DNA from: Pseudoduganella dura
GTDB taxonomy: Bacteria > Pseudomonadota > Gammaproteobacteria > Burkholderiales > Burkholderiaceae_D
Length of the DNA stretch: 64,000 nt
NCBI RefSeq assembly: GCF_009727155.1
Contig: NZ_WNWM01000002.1
Coordinates: 6,200,001-6,264,000, forward strand
Direction of reading: 5' to 3'
Shown here: piece by piece, positions 1 to 8,696 of the stretch
How the letters are laid out: each line of letters begins with the position of its first letter
Position numbering within the stretch: the stretch's first letter is position 1
Notes under the pieces: model-generated
Seen by the model: the letters and a program-made list of their open reading frames with translations, nothing else
Database searches by the model: none
What the model was told of the DNA's origin: nothing
Position numbers and translations under genes: made by a program

Positions 1-1
1 G

Positions 2-187
2 GCCTATCCGAAGGACATGGACGGCAGTGCAGACAAGCTGTCGATCATGACCCCGGTGGGCAACGCGCTGCTGGGATTGAAGGTCGGCGACAGCATCGAG
101 TGGCATCGGCCGGATGGCGCGACGTTCGAAGTGGCGGTGCGCGCCATCGAGTGGCAGCCCGAACGGGCCGGCGAGCTGCATCGCTGA
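2..187 (+). CDS. rnk: C-terminal fragment of an Rnk-like nucleoside diphosphate kinase regulator
   Basis: Only the last 61 codons are in the window; the 5' end lies upstream. The visible peptide reads PKDMDGSADKLSIMTPVG, then ALLGLKVGDSIEW. This is the characteristic C-terminal FKBP-like domain of the GreA/GreB/Rnk group, where the substrate-loop 'D..ADK.SI.TPVG.ALLG' is typical of Rnk. Rnk proteins bind RNA polymerase and affect nucleoside diphosphate kinase levels. The N-terminal coiled coil that separates Rnk from GreA/GreB cannot be seen, so a GreB-like protein is the main alternative. Confidence 0.65.
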   Translation, partial: AYPKDMDGSADKLSIMTPVGNALLGLKVGDSIEWHRPDGATFEVAVRAIEWQPERAGELHR

Positions 188-238
188 CGCGGGCCCGGCA
201 GCCGGCAGCCGGGTTGCGGCCGTTCGCGCCGGGATTCG

Positions 239-1447
239 CTACGCATCGCGCGCCGGCTGCCCTCCCTGCACCAGCCCCGGATCTTCATTGCGCGCGTTCC
301 GGAACGCCTTCGGCGTGCAGCCGTATGTTTCCTTGAACAACCTGTTGAAGTACGACACATTGTTGTAGCCGACCGAATAGGCGATCTGCGCGACCGTGGC
401 CCCGCTTTGTTCCGCCAGCAGCCTGGCCGCCTCGGCCAGCCTGAGCTTGTTCAGGCAAGCCACGAAGGTCTGGCCGAGCTCAGCCTTGAGGATGTCGTTG
501 ATCTTGTTCCGGTTGACGCCGGTTTCGGCAGCCATCGTCTCCAGGTCCAGATCGCTGTCGCTGTACCGCGTGGCGAGAAAGTGCAGCACCGCGGCCTTTT
601 CCCTGTCCTTGTGGGCATCCACCGAAACTTGCCGATACGCGATCGATGGCCGTTCATTCCTGGCCTGTATCCCGATCGCGGCCTGCGCCCCGATGACGGC
701 CACGAGGGCACGTGCATGCGCGCGAAACGCCGCGAAAAGAAATCCGCTCCACACCATCACCAGCAACGCCGCCAGCAGGACCCGGTAACGGTCGTCGCGA
801 CCGGCAACCGTCAGGTCGCTGATTTCCAGCGTCGAATCGGTATCGAAAGGGCTGCGCGAGCTGGTGCCGAAGGCGATCTTGGGAACCTGGTCGAGCGTGT
901 AGGCATGCTCGGCCGGATTCAGCCGGAAAAGATCGAACCACCAGCGGTCCGTTTCAAGGCGGGTCAGATCGATGCTGACCAGCGACTTTTCGATGCCGCA
1001 GGTGAAATGGGTGGACGGCGTGCGATAGCTTATCAGGTCGCCGCGTTTCGATACCTTGGCGTCGAAAGTCGGAATGCTCAGGATCAGCGTGTTCGCCGGA
1101 CTGCATCGCGCGAAAAACGACAACGTCGTGTACCGGGAGATATCCAGATGCGCAGCCTGTCCGTCGCTCCCGGCGAAATGGACTTCCGCCGCTGCGAATG
1201 GGCGCTCGGCAACGGGGGAAAGACGGAATCGGGCCGATATGTCAGTGGTACCCGTAATGGACATCGCGGAACCGCCGCCGGATACGTTGTCCGAATAGGT
1301 ATGCAGGCGGACCCGCAGCGAATCGCCCGCCGGCGGCAGCAACGACATGCGAGTACGGCCGGCACCGAGGCACAGGAAAGACAGGGCGATGCTGGCCGCC
1401 AGGACAGCGACGAAGGCCGCCAATAACTTGCAATGGAATTTATGCAT
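239..1447 (-). CDS. Membrane-anchored AraC-family regulator with a periplasmic sensor region
   Basis: The 402-residue protein has a hydrophobic N-terminal segment (about residues 5-30) and a soluble region to about residue 220 that looks like a beta-rich ligand-binding domain. A second hydrophobic segment (about 225-250) follows, and an AraC/XylS helix-turn-helix domain occupies about 300-390. The HTH is recognisable from VAQIAYSVGYNNVSYFNRLFKETYGCTP. The layout implies a one-component sensor that reads an extracytoplasmic ligand and binds DNA in the cytoplasm. It is divergent from the GH5 gene across a 426-bp gap, so regulation of that enzyme by a cellulose or xylan fragment is a reasonable inference but unproven. 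The start at 1447 has only a weak ribosome binding site. Confidence 0.75.
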   Translation of the reverse strand: MHKFHCKLLAAFVAVLAASIALSFLCLGAGRTRMSLLPPAGDSLRVRLHTYSDNVSGGGSAMSITGTTDISARFRLSPVAERPFAAAEVHFAGSDGQAAHLDISRYTTLSFFARCSPANTLILSIPTFDAKVSKRGDLISYRTPSTHFTCGIEKSLVSIDLTRLETDRWWFDLFRLNPAEHAYTLDQVPKIAFGTSSRSPFDTDSTLEISDLTVAGRDDRYRVLLAALLVMVWSGFLFAAFRAHARALVAVIGAQAAIGIQARNERPSIAYRQVSVDAHKDREKAAVLHFLATRYSDSDLDLETMAAETGVNRNKINDILKAELGQTFVACLNKLRLAEAARLLAEQSGATVAQIAYSVGYNNVSYFNRLFKETYGCTPKAFRNARNEDPGLVQGGQPARDA

Positions 1448-1873
1448 GGGGGTGCCGGAAGACGAGATTCGATCCTGTCGCCGCGCTCGTTCCGTCCGCC
1501 GCCGGCCATTCTGGCCGAGGACGGCCGCGCAGTATCAGCCGCCGCAAGTCTTGCACATGTGCCGCCATTTCCCAAGTGAAAATTGGCAGGAATATATTCA
1601 CGTCGCCGCTTCCCGCGTGAGGCGGCGCCGGCGGCAGGAAATAGTTGCAGAGATGCATTTTCGTGGTCGCCGGACGCATGCGTTTCGATACTCTTGCCGC
1701 AAACAATGCAAATAACTGCACTGTGCAAGGAAAAGTTTTCGCAGTGTCGCCCCGCGTGGCGCGGTCGGACTAGGGTACGGACGGGCACTGCCTGCCAGCG
1801 GCATCTCCGGGGAAAACCGGCGATGTCCGCGATCGCAGGCGTTCATCCCGACCATACCAACAGGAGACAGACA
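1448..1873. promoter_or_regulatory. Divergent promoter region between the AraC regulator and the GH5 gene
   Basis: No gene is seen in this 426-bp gap. It contains a short perfect dyad TGCAC-T-GTGCA at 1717-1727 and a looser GTGAA...TTCAC pair at about 1577-1602, either of which could be an operator. A clear Shine-Dalgarno AGGAG sits at 1862-1866 just before the GH5 start codon. Promoter boxes were not assigned. Confidence 0.4.
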
Positions 1874-3151
1874 ATGAAAAGATTTGCATGCCACGCCCTG
1901 GGAATCATTCTCGCGATGGGAATGGCCGCCTGCGGCGGCGGCCAGCCTTCGGAAACCGGCGCCGCCACGACCGCCTCGTCCGGAGCGGTGACCGCCGCCG
2001 CGCCTGCGGTCACCGCTGCCGCCGCCATCAGGCTCGGTAAATACCCGGACTATAATCCGGATCCGCTTCCTCCCGACACCGCGGGAGTTCAGCGCAATGC
2101 CAGCGAGCTGGCCGCCGGGATCAGGATCGGCTGGAATATCGGCAATACGCTGGAGGCGATCGGCGGCGAAACGAACTGGGGAAATCCGAAAATCAGTCGC
2201 GACCTGATACGCCTGGTGAAGCAAAGCGGATTCAACGCGATCCGCCTGCCCACGTCATGGGATCAGTATGCCGATCCGCAAACGGGGAAAATCAGCGACG
2301 CATGGCTGAACAGGGTAAAGGAAGTGGTGCAATATTGCGTCGACAACGACATGTATGTCATCGTCAATATCCACTGGGACGGCGGATGGCTCGAGAACAA
2401 TGTGGATCTCGCCCGCAAGAGCGCGGTCATTGCAAAGCAGAAAGCCTACTGGCAGCAGATCGCCACCGCATTGCGCGATTTCGACGAGCATCTGCTGTTC
2501 GCCGGCGCCAACGAACCGGACGTGGCCGATGCGAAGGAAATGGAAATCCTGATGGGTTATCACCAGACGTTCGTCGATACGGTGCGCGCCACCGGCGGCA
2601 GGAACGCCTATCGCGTGCTGGTCGTGCAGGGACCGAAAACCGATATCGGCAGGACCAACTCGCTGATGTGGCGGCTCCCTGCCGACACGGTACCCGGCCG
2701 CCTGATGGTCGAAGTGCACTTCTACGACCCCTACAATTTCACGCTGATGCAGCAGGATGAATGGTGGGGCAACCAGTTCTACTACTGGGGCAACGGCTAT
2801 CATTCCACGACCGACACGGCGCACAATGCCACGTGGGGCGAAGAGGCACAGCTCGGCAGTAACTTCGCGCTGATGAAGCAGAAATTCGTCGACAGGGGCG
2901 TGCCGGTGGTGCTGGGAGAATTCGCCGCGATGAAGCGTTCCGGCCTGGCGGGCGACGACCTGTCGCTGCACCTCGCATCGCGCGCCTATTATCACAACTT
3001 CGTGGTCAGGACGGCGATCGCCAACGGCATGCTGCCGTTCTTCTGGGATACCGGGGCGCAGGACGCCAATGCGTCGGGCATCTTCGACCGCAATACCAAC
3101 ACGGTACGCGACCGGCAGCTGCTGGACGCGCTGGTGGGCGGCGCCCGGTGA
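1874..3151 (+). CDS. Glycoside hydrolase family 5 endoglucanase-type lipoprotein
   Basis: I start this gene at ATG 1874, which follows AGGAG and begins a lipoprotein signal peptide ending in the lipobox GMAAC; longer in-frame starts are not credible. The mature 425-residue protein has the GH5 (cellulase) TIM-barrel signatures: GWNIGNTLEAIGGETNWGNP, then IRLPTSW and NIHWDGGW. The acid/base glutamate is E214 in ANEPD, and the nucleophile is E349 in VLGEFAA. It should hydrolyse beta-1,4-linked glucan or a related hemicellulose at the outer membrane or periplasm; the exact GH5 subfamily and substrate cannot be read from motifs alone. The divergent membrane AraC regulator is the likely controller. 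Confidence 0.88.
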   Translation: MKRFACHALGIILAMGMAACGGGQPSETGAATTASSGAVTAAAPAVTAAAAIRLGKYPDYNPDPLPPDTAGVQRNASELAAGIRIGWNIGNTLEAIGGETNWGNPKISRDLIRLVKQSGFNAIRLPTSWDQYADPQTGKISDAWLNRVKEVVQYCVDNDMYVIVNIHWDGGWLENNVDLARKSAVIAKQKAYWQQIATALRDFDEHLLFAGANEPDVADAKEMEILMGYHQTFVDTVRATGGRNAYRVLVVQGPKTDIGRTNSLMWRLPADTVPGRLMVEVHFYDPYNFTLMQQDEWWGNQFYYWGNGYHSTTDTAHNATWGEEAQLGSNFALMKQKFVDRGVPVVLGEFAAMKRSGLAGDDLSLHLASRAYYHNFVVRTAIANGMLPFFWDTGAQDANASGIFDRNTNTVRDRQLLDALVGGAR

Positions 3152-3199
3152 CCTGGACGCCCGGCCGTGCGCGTGGCATGACCGGGCCCGCGGTCTCGC

Positions 3200-3358
3200 C
3201 TATTCGAACTTGAACGCCAGCGTGCCGAGCGTGGCACCGAGGGCCACGATCAGGCTGATCTGTTTTCGCAGGCGCCTGCGCCGCGCGATCAATTCATTGG
3301 TCGAGCGAAAGCTGAGCCGGCGCCGTTCGCGAAGTACTTGCTTGCTTCTGATTTTCAT
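3200..3358 (-). CDS. Small hypothetical membrane-anchored protein (52 aa)
   Basis: The ORF begins at an ATG preceded by GGTGGA six bases upstream. It encodes a very basic N-terminal half (RERRRLSF, ARRRRLRKQ) followed by one hydrophobic stretch (ISLIVALGATLGTLAF), so a small single-pass inner-membrane protein is possible. I do not recognise a family. A longer in-frame start exists, but the ribosome binding site favours this one. It could still be a chance ORF in GC-rich DNA. Confidence 0.35.
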   Translation of the reverse strand: MKIRSKQVLRERRRLSFRSTNELIARRRRLRKQISLIVALGATLGTLAFKFE

Positions 3359-3754
3359 GGGTTCCACCAGATAGTTGTCCCGAAGGCGGGGACGTGTCAT
3401 GCAGGGCCTGCCGGCATGCGCAAGCGCGCGGCGGCAGGCATCGGGCGATCTTCGTGGAGAGCTCGGCAGACGGAAGGAGACCGTTGCCGAGCCTAATGAA
3501 GCCGGGCAAGGCTGCGTGACATGGCAAAGGCCATGCCACCCGTATGAAGAAGCGCGACTGCATGGCGGGCACACGTTTTCCTGCCGGATACGGCAACGTG
3601 GCCAACTCGACGAGCGAAAAGCACATCGTCCATCATGCGATCACCAGGAACAAGAAGGGGCAACAGGCGGAAGCGGGCTGGCTGAACAGCACCGGGTAAG
3701 GCGATTATAGCCCGGTTCCGCGAGCCCGGCGGGGTGCCGAGCCGCGCGCCGTCG
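3359..3754. other. Intergenic stretch without a recognisable gene
   Basis: About 400 bp lie between the small ORF and the next minus-strand gene. Short ORFs exist on both strands, but none has a convincing start, composition or family resemblance. No clear terminator hairpin or repeat was seen. Confidence 0.4.
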
Positions 3755-4114
3755 TCACTCCGTCGCATCCGTGCCAGCCGCTCCGCTGGCGACGAGTGCC
3801 GTGTACCAGTCGGCGTACGGGGTATTGCGCACCATCCGCCGGTTGTAGTCCTGCGCGCCGTCGGTCCACCACACCGGTCCGCGCTCGCCGAGCGCGCGCT
3901 TTGCCGTATCGACCGCCGCGCGGGCGCTGCGTTCCGCCTGGGCGTCGGCGGCCTTTCTGGCGGCGCCCACCTGGCGGCGCGCGTGCATCAGCCGGTCGAC
4001 GAGTTCCTGCCGCACCTCGGGGGGCAGGGCCGGATTGCTCGTGCGCCAGAGCCGGCCGGATACGACGAAGTATCTTCCGTCCGGCGTGCCGGGGTATTTG
4101 TCAGGGGCTGGCAT
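3755..4114 (-). CDS. Conserved hypothetical protein (119 aa)
   Basis: This soluble protein opens with a PDGRYFVVSGRLWRTSNPALP segment, has an Ala/Arg-rich helical middle, and ends in GPVWWTDGAQDYNRRMVRNTPYADWY. I recognise that combination from small conserved hypothetical proteins of proteobacteria. No catalytic motif, signal peptide or membrane segment is visible, and the function is unknown. It starts 30 bp downstream of the GH115 gene on the same strand and may be co-transcribed with it, though no strong ribosome binding site is seen. Confidence 0.7.
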   Translation of the reverse strand: MPAPDKYPGTPDGRYFVVSGRLWRTSNPALPPEVRQELVDRLMHARRQVGAARKAADAQAERSARAAVDTAKRALGERGPVWWTDGAQDYNRRMVRNTPYADWYTALVASGAAGTDATE

Positions 4115-4144
4115 GCGCCGAATATACCCGACAAAGGCGATGTT

Positions 4145-6913
4145 TCAACGCGCGGTTGCCGTCGGCGCCGCGCCGTAGTACACCGGTGCGCCATCGAACA
4201 CCACCTCGATCCGGTCCAGCACGAAGCCCGGGTCCAGCGCATGCACGCGCAGCCGGTGCGCGCCCGGTTGCAGCGCCGCCAGCGGCAGCGTGCGCACGGC
4301 CGTATTGGACAGCACGTTCCGCTTCCACTCGTCGCTGCGGCCGACGGTGGCGAAATCCAGCGTCACGGGCGCCGCGCCATCGAGCGAGACGGCGATGCGC
4401 AGCTTGCTGGCCGGCGTCAGCGCATGCACCGGCACGCCAACGATCTTCAGCCGGGCCTCGGCCTTCGTGTGGCTGTGGAACGCGTATTCCAGCGCGGGCG
4501 CGCCGGCCGGGTCGTCGCGCGAGGGCAACCCCAGGTCGGCGCGCTGCGCGGTGCCCTGGCTGCCCAGTTCCACCTCGGTCCAGCCCGGTGCCGAGGCGGC
4601 GGCCGCCGGCAGCGTGACGATCCTCTCCCGTTCGGTCGTGGTGTCGGCGCCCGGCGCCAACGCCACCGGGGCGGCAAGAGGCCTGTCGCCGCAGCCGATC
4701 TGCAGGCCGCCTGTTTCGCCCTTGCCGTCGTAGGTGACGGCGATGCGCTGCTCGTAGCCGTTGCCGGCATCGAGCGTGCCGTTGGCGTGCGACAGCCGCA
4801 GGCCGGCCGGCACCTTGTCCGCCGACCAGCGCAGCGGCGCGGCCGCGTACTGGATCACCGTCAGCGTCTTCGTTTCCGGCACGCCGCGCGTGAACGACAG
4901 CGCGCCACCCTGCGCCGACAGCGGGGTGGGGAAGGCGAGGCCGCAACCGGTGCGCGGCGACGGGCCGTACGACGGGAACACCGGCTCGGCGAACACGGGC
5001 AGGCGGCGCGGGGCGGCGTCCATCATGCCGCGCCACTTGCCGCCCGCCAGTGCGTTGTACTGCGCGGTATCGGCGGCGATCGCGTCCTGCGCCGTCCGCG
5101 CCGCTTTCGCATAGTGCCCCGCCGATGGCCGGCCCATGCGTGCATACTGCGCGGCCAGGTCCAGCTTCAGGATGCGCGCGTTCAGGCTGGCGCTGGCACG
5201 CACCGGGTACAGCACCAGCTGGAAGAAGGCGTCCTTGCGGTCGGCCGGCAGCGCCGCGCCGATCGCCTGGGCGCGCAGCGCCAGGGCTTCGTAGCGCGCC
5301 AGCCGCAGCTCCGCTTCCTCGCCGCCCGATTGCAGGTAATCGCCCTGGCGCACCGGCGTCGTCGGCTCGGTCTGCGAAAAGCCCATGTATTCGGGTTTGC
5401 GCTCCCACGCCAGCGCGTAATACTCGCGCAGGATGTCGGCGATGGCGCCCGCCTGCGCGGCGCCGAACTGCGCCGCGAACCACGCCTGCATGTGCGCGGC
5501 GGCGGGGCGGTCCAGCTCGCGCTTGTCGAAGGCGGCGTCGAGGAAATACTGGGTCAGGTATTCGCCCGGCTTGATGTCGCCCACGTTCGCCACCCAGACG
5601 CGGTCCGTTCCGGTGGCGACGGCGCGCTGCAGCTGGTCGCGCACCAGCCCGGGCGGCGTGGTGGCCAGCCACAGGTAATCGTGCGGCCGGCCCCAGTAGG
5701 AGATGTGGTAGTACAGGCCGGTGCCGCCGCCGCGCGCCGCTTCCTTCGGATTGCTGAGCTGGTGCAGGTAGCCGTAGTTGTCGTCCGGCCAGATCAGCGT
5801 GATGTCGTCCGGCACCTGCAGGCCGCTGTTGTAGATGTCGAGGACTTCCTTGTACACCGTCAGCGCCTGCGGAATGCGCGGCAGGGGCTTGCGGTGAGCG
5901 GTTGCCAGCAGGCCGCGCTGCAAGGCGATGGCATCGGCGACGCCGCCGCGGGCCTCGTCGATGGTGCTGGCGCCTTCCATCGCCGAATCGTGCACGCCCC
6001 GGATGCCCATCGAGTAGAAGGCCTCGGCGCCCCTGGTTTCGTCGACGCGGGTTTTCCAGTAGCGCGCGATCGCGTCGCGGTTGGTGAAGAAGTTGAAGTC
6101 GCCGTCGCTCTTTTTCCATTCGCGCACGTTATTGCGCATCATCGGCTCCGCGTGCGAGGTGCCAACGACGATCGCGTAGTCCTTCGCCACCTGCGCGTTG
6201 CCGGGAACCTGGTAGAACGGTTTCGTGGAATCGTGCATCGCGGGCCACAGCAGGTTGGCCTTCAGGCGCCACATCAGCTCGAAGATGCGCGCATAGGTGG
6301 CCGGGCCGATATCGCCGGCCGGGTCGAACGTCTTTGCCGCCCATGGCTGCAGGCCCCAGTCCTCGTCGTTCAGGAAGATCCCGCGATAGCGCACGGATGG
6401 GGCATCCGACAGGATTTTTTCGCCGCGCACCGCGACACGCGCGCGCACCGCCGGCGTCACGTCGGCCCACCATTCCCATGCCGAGACGCCCAGTTCCCGC
6501 GTCAGGTCGACCGTGCCGAACACGGCGCCGCGCGTATCGGAGCCGGCGATGACCAGCAGCCGCGTGCCCGGCCTGGCGCGCGAAGCGATGCCCACGCGCT
6601 GGTACCGTTCCCACTGGCCGGCCAGCGCGGAAAAATCGAGGCCCTCGGCTTTGGCGATGTCGCGCAGCAGCGGCGCGTCGTGCCGGCCGATGACGACGCA
6701 GACTTCGCGGCAGTCGGCCAGTTTCGCCGCGCGCCCGGCTTTTTCACCGCTCACGGCGCCAAGGTCGCGCCGCAGCAGGTCGCCGGCGATGCGCATCGTC
6801 GCGCTGTCCTCCACCACCACGGCCGCATGCTTCAGGTCGAAATCGGCGGCATGGACATTGGCCCCTAACAGCAATGAAATGCCCAGCGCAAGGCGGCTTT
6901 GATGGAAGATCAT
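4145..6913 (-). CDS. Glycoside hydrolase family 115 (xylan alpha-1,2-glucuronidase type)
   Basis: The protein has 922 residues with a Sec signal peptide ending at about VHAA. GH115 hallmarks are present: SAWEWWADVTP, RYRGIFLNDEDWGLQPWAAKTF, then ELMWRLKANLLWPAMHDSTKPFY and GTSHAEPMMRNN, followed by IWPDDNYGYLHQL. The length fits the family, including the C-terminal beta-sandwich part that binds or shapes the active site. Known family members remove (4-O-methyl)glucuronic acid from xylan in the periplasm or outside the cell. With the GH5 enzyme nearby this suggests hemicellulose processing. The gene runs opposite to the GH5 gene. Confidence 0.9.
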   Translation of the reverse strand: MIFHQSRLALGISLLLGANVHAADFDLKHAAVVVEDSATMRIAGDLLRRDLGAVSGEKAGRAAKLADCREVCVVIGRHDAPLLRDIAKAEGLDFSALAGQWERYQRVGIASRARPGTRLLVIAGSDTRGAVFGTVDLTRELGVSAWEWWADVTPAVRARVAVRGEKILSDAPSVRYRGIFLNDEDWGLQPWAAKTFDPAGDIGPATYARIFELMWRLKANLLWPAMHDSTKPFYQVPGNAQVAKDYAIVVGTSHAEPMMRNNVREWKKSDGDFNFFTNRDAIARYWKTRVDETRGAEAFYSMGIRGVHDSAMEGASTIDEARGGVADAIALQRGLLATAHRKPLPRIPQALTVYKEVLDIYNSGLQVPDDITLIWPDDNYGYLHQLSNPKEAARGGGTGLYYHISYWGRPHDYLWLATTPPGLVRDQLQRAVATGTDRVWVANVGDIKPGEYLTQYFLDAAFDKRELDRPAAAHMQAWFAAQFGAAQAGAIADILREYYALAWERKPEYMGFSQTEPTTPVRQGDYLQSGGEEAELRLARYEALALRAQAIGAALPADRKDAFFQLVLYPVRASASLNARILKLDLAAQYARMGRPSAGHYAKAARTAQDAIAADTAQYNALAGGKWRGMMDAAPRRLPVFAEPVFPSYGPSPRTGCGLAFPTPLSAQGGALSFTRGVPETKTLTVIQYAAAPLRWSADKVPAGLRLSHANGTLDAGNGYEQRIAVTYDGKGETGGLQIGCGDRPLAAPVALAPGADTTTERERIVTLPAAAASAPGWTEVELGSQGTAQRADLGLPSRDDPAGAPALEYAFHSHTKAEARLKIVGVPVHALTPASKLRIAVSLDGAAPVTLDFATVGRSDEWKRNVLSNTAVRTLPLAALQPGAHRLRVHALDPGFVLDRIEVVFDGAPVYYGAAPTATAR

Positions 6914-6937
6914 GAATGGTCGGCGAAGTTGATCAGT

Positions 6938-6963
6938 GAAGTTGCCCGGAGAAGTTGCCCGGC
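6938..6963. repeat. Two tandem 13-bp repeats upstream of the GH115 gene
   Basis: GAAGTTGCCCGGA is followed directly by GAAGTTGCCCGGC, with a degenerate third piece (GGAGTTGG) after it. The repeats lie 25 bp upstream of the GH115 start codon on its transcribed side, so they fall in its leader or promoter. Whether they bind anything is unknown. Confidence 0.5.
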
Positions 6964-7029
6964 GGAGTTGGCCAGATGTAAAGCACTAATATATTACGCT
7001 GTGCAGGCTATCAAAATCCTTGTCCATCG

Positions 7030-7043
7030 CTCATCATGATGAG
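7030..7043. promoter_or_regulatory. Perfect 14-bp palindrome between GH115 and the phosphatase gene
   Basis: CTCATCATGATGAG is a perfect palindrome in the divergent 227-bp gap between the GH115 gene and the histidine phosphatase gene. Its position suits an operator for either gene. No regulator is assigned. Confidence 0.35.
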
Positions 7044-7140
7044 TGGATCATCCAGCCGAGGAACCCGGGAACGGGGGTCGGTTTTTTCACGGCAATTTTC
7101 TGCCGGCGCCCGGCCGATATCCCGGGTCGAAGGAGCTGTC

Positions 7141-7734
7141 ATGTCACATTCCATCCTGCGCTCGCTCGCCATCGGCCTGCTTGCAACGGCCGCGCTGCAC
7201 GGGCCCGCCGCCGCGGCGGACGAAGCCCGCCTTTGGCAGCGGCTGAAGGCCGGCGGGCATGTCGTGGTGATGCGCCACGCCGCCACCACGCCCGGCGTCG
7301 GCGATCCGCCCGGCTTCAGGCTGGGCGACTGCGCGACACAGCGTAACCTGTCCCCGGGCGGCCGTGACGATGCGAAGGCGGCCGGCGCCGCGTTCACCCG
7401 GAACGGAGTGCTGGTCGGCCGGGTACTGACCAGCCGCTGGTGCCGCTGCGCCGATACCGCCGACCTGGCGTTCGGCCGCGCCGAGCCGGCGGAAATGCTC
7501 GATTCGATGTGGCAGCAGGATGACGCCGAGCGCAACCGCAAAGTGGCCGCCGTTCGCAGGCATACCGCCACGTACAGCGAGCCGGGCAACCTGGTGCTGG
7601 TGACCCATGACGTGAACATCCGCGCGCTGACCGGCAAGAGCGTGGCGCAGGGCGAGATGGTGGTGGCGAAAGCGAGCGCCGACGGCAGCCTGGAGGTGCT
7701 GGGCACGCTGGGCGTGCCGAAGCCGGCGCGGTGA
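7141..7734 (+). CDS. Secreted histidine phosphatase superfamily protein
   Basis: ATG 7141 follows GAAGGAG and starts a signal peptide (to about residue 26), so this start is preferred over longer frames. The 197-residue protein carries the phosphohistidine motif MRHAATTPG (R45, H46), a second arginine in SRWCRC (R99) and the distal catalytic histidine in VTHDVN (H156). This is the full catalytic set of the phosphoglycerate mutase-like histidine phosphatases. The substrate is unknown; periplasmic relatives act on phosphorylated sugars or other small phosphates. It stands alone between two divergently regulated regions. Confidence 0.85.
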   Translation: MSHSILRSLAIGLLATAALHGPAAAADEARLWQRLKAGGHVVVMRHAATTPGVGDPPGFRLGDCATQRNLSPGGRDDAKAAGAAFTRNGVLVGRVLTSRWCRCADTADLAFGRAEPAEMLDSMWQQDDAERNRKVAAVRRHTATYSEPGNLVLVTHDVNIRALTGKSVAQGEMVVAKASADGSLEVLGTLGVPKPAR

Positions 7735-7847
7735 GCGCCCGATGGGGACCGATGCGGGCCGATGCGGACCTCCCCGCAACGGGCACGCCTTTCCGAAAGA
7801 AATTTGCTTTATGCTACGGCTCGTTCTTCACTCACCGATGAGCCGAC

Positions 7848-8615
7848 ATGCGCCTGTTCCTCCGCTGCCTCCTTTGCTGCCTTGCCTTCTGCAACCTGGC
7901 CCGGGCCGATCCCCAGTTCAAGCTGCTGGTCCTGGCCGCGCCGAACAAGTACCACTACGAATACATCCCCGTTGCGCGCGAAGGCTTCGAGCGGCTCGGC
8001 AAGCTGCATGCGTTCGAGATGACCTATGCGACCGGGTTGTGGGCGCTGGACGGCGACCTGAAACAGTATGCCGCCATCGTGCTGCTCAATACTTCCGGCG
8101 AGGAATTCAGCGACGCGCAGCGCAGGAAATTCGAGGATTACGTGAACGGCGGCGGCAATGTCGCCGTGGTGCACCGCGCGATTATCATCCCGCCCGGCAA
8201 ATGGCCGTGGTACGAAAAGCTGGTGGGCCGCTCTTTCACGATCCATCCGATGATGCAGACCGCCGTCGTGCGCACCGTCGATGCGGGATTTCCGGCCACG
8301 TTCGGCGTTCCCGCGCGCTGGATCTGGAGCGACGAGTGGTACGAGCTCGCGAACCCGCACGACGTGGCGATCCGGCCGGTTCTGAACGTGGATGAACGCA
8401 CGTACGACCCGGGCCGGATCTGGCCCGGCCAGGTGGCGAAGGGCATGGGCGCCGACCACCCGGTCAGCTGGTACCACAGCGTGGGCAGGGCGCGCGTGTT
8501 CGTCACGGCGCTGGGGCACGACGTGAACATGTACCGCGACCGCCATTACCTGGACCACCTGTACGGCGGCATCTGGTGGGCGGCGACCGGCAGGGGCGTC
8601 GCCGAATCCCGATAA
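7848..8615 (+). CDS. Secreted ThuA-like domain protein
   Basis: A 255-residue protein with a signal peptide ending at about residue 21. The body fits the ThuA-like (trehalose utilisation, glutamine-amidotransferase-like) fold: FKLLVLAAPNKYHYEY at the start, then YVNGGGNVAVVHRA, DEWYEL, HPVSWYHSVGRARVFVTALGHD and HLYGGIWWA near the end. ThuA-like domains are common in polysaccharide-degrading bacteria, but their chemistry is poorly defined. The gene lies 81 bp upstream of the GH95 fucosidase in the same direction and may belong with it. Confidence 0.85.
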   Translation: MRLFLRCLLCCLAFCNLARADPQFKLLVLAAPNKYHYEYIPVAREGFERLGKLHAFEMTYATGLWALDGDLKQYAAIVLLNTSGEEFSDAQRRKFEDYVNGGGNVAVVHRAIIIPPGKWPWYEKLVGRSFTIHPMMQTAVVRTVDAGFPATFGVPARWIWSDEWYELANPHDVAIRPVLNVDERTYDPGRIWPGQVAKGMGADHPVSWYHSVGRARVFVTALGHDVNMYRDRHYLDHLYGGIWWAATGRGVAESR

Positions 8616-8671
8616 AACGCTATCGGCGTTGGTGAAAAAAGCGCTTGGTCCCGCACTGGCTCCTCCGGTAA

Positions 8672-8687
8672 ATTGGCCTGACCAAAT
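8672..8687. promoter_or_regulatory. Candidate operator upstream of the GH95 gene
   Basis: ATTGGCCTGACCAAAT contains TTGG and CCAA arms spaced by five bases. This is the general style of GntR-family (FadR-type) operators. It overlaps the region just before the ribosome binding site GGAGGGG of the fucosidase gene, so a bound protein would block expression. The GntR assignment is inference from shape only. Confidence 0.35.
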
Positions 8688-8696
8688 GGAGGGGAC

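Noticed and set aside
3734..6868. A 1,044-codon open frame on the plus strand
   Set aside because: It is antisense to the GH115 gene; its Arg/His-rich translation is a typical shadow of GC-rich coding DNA.
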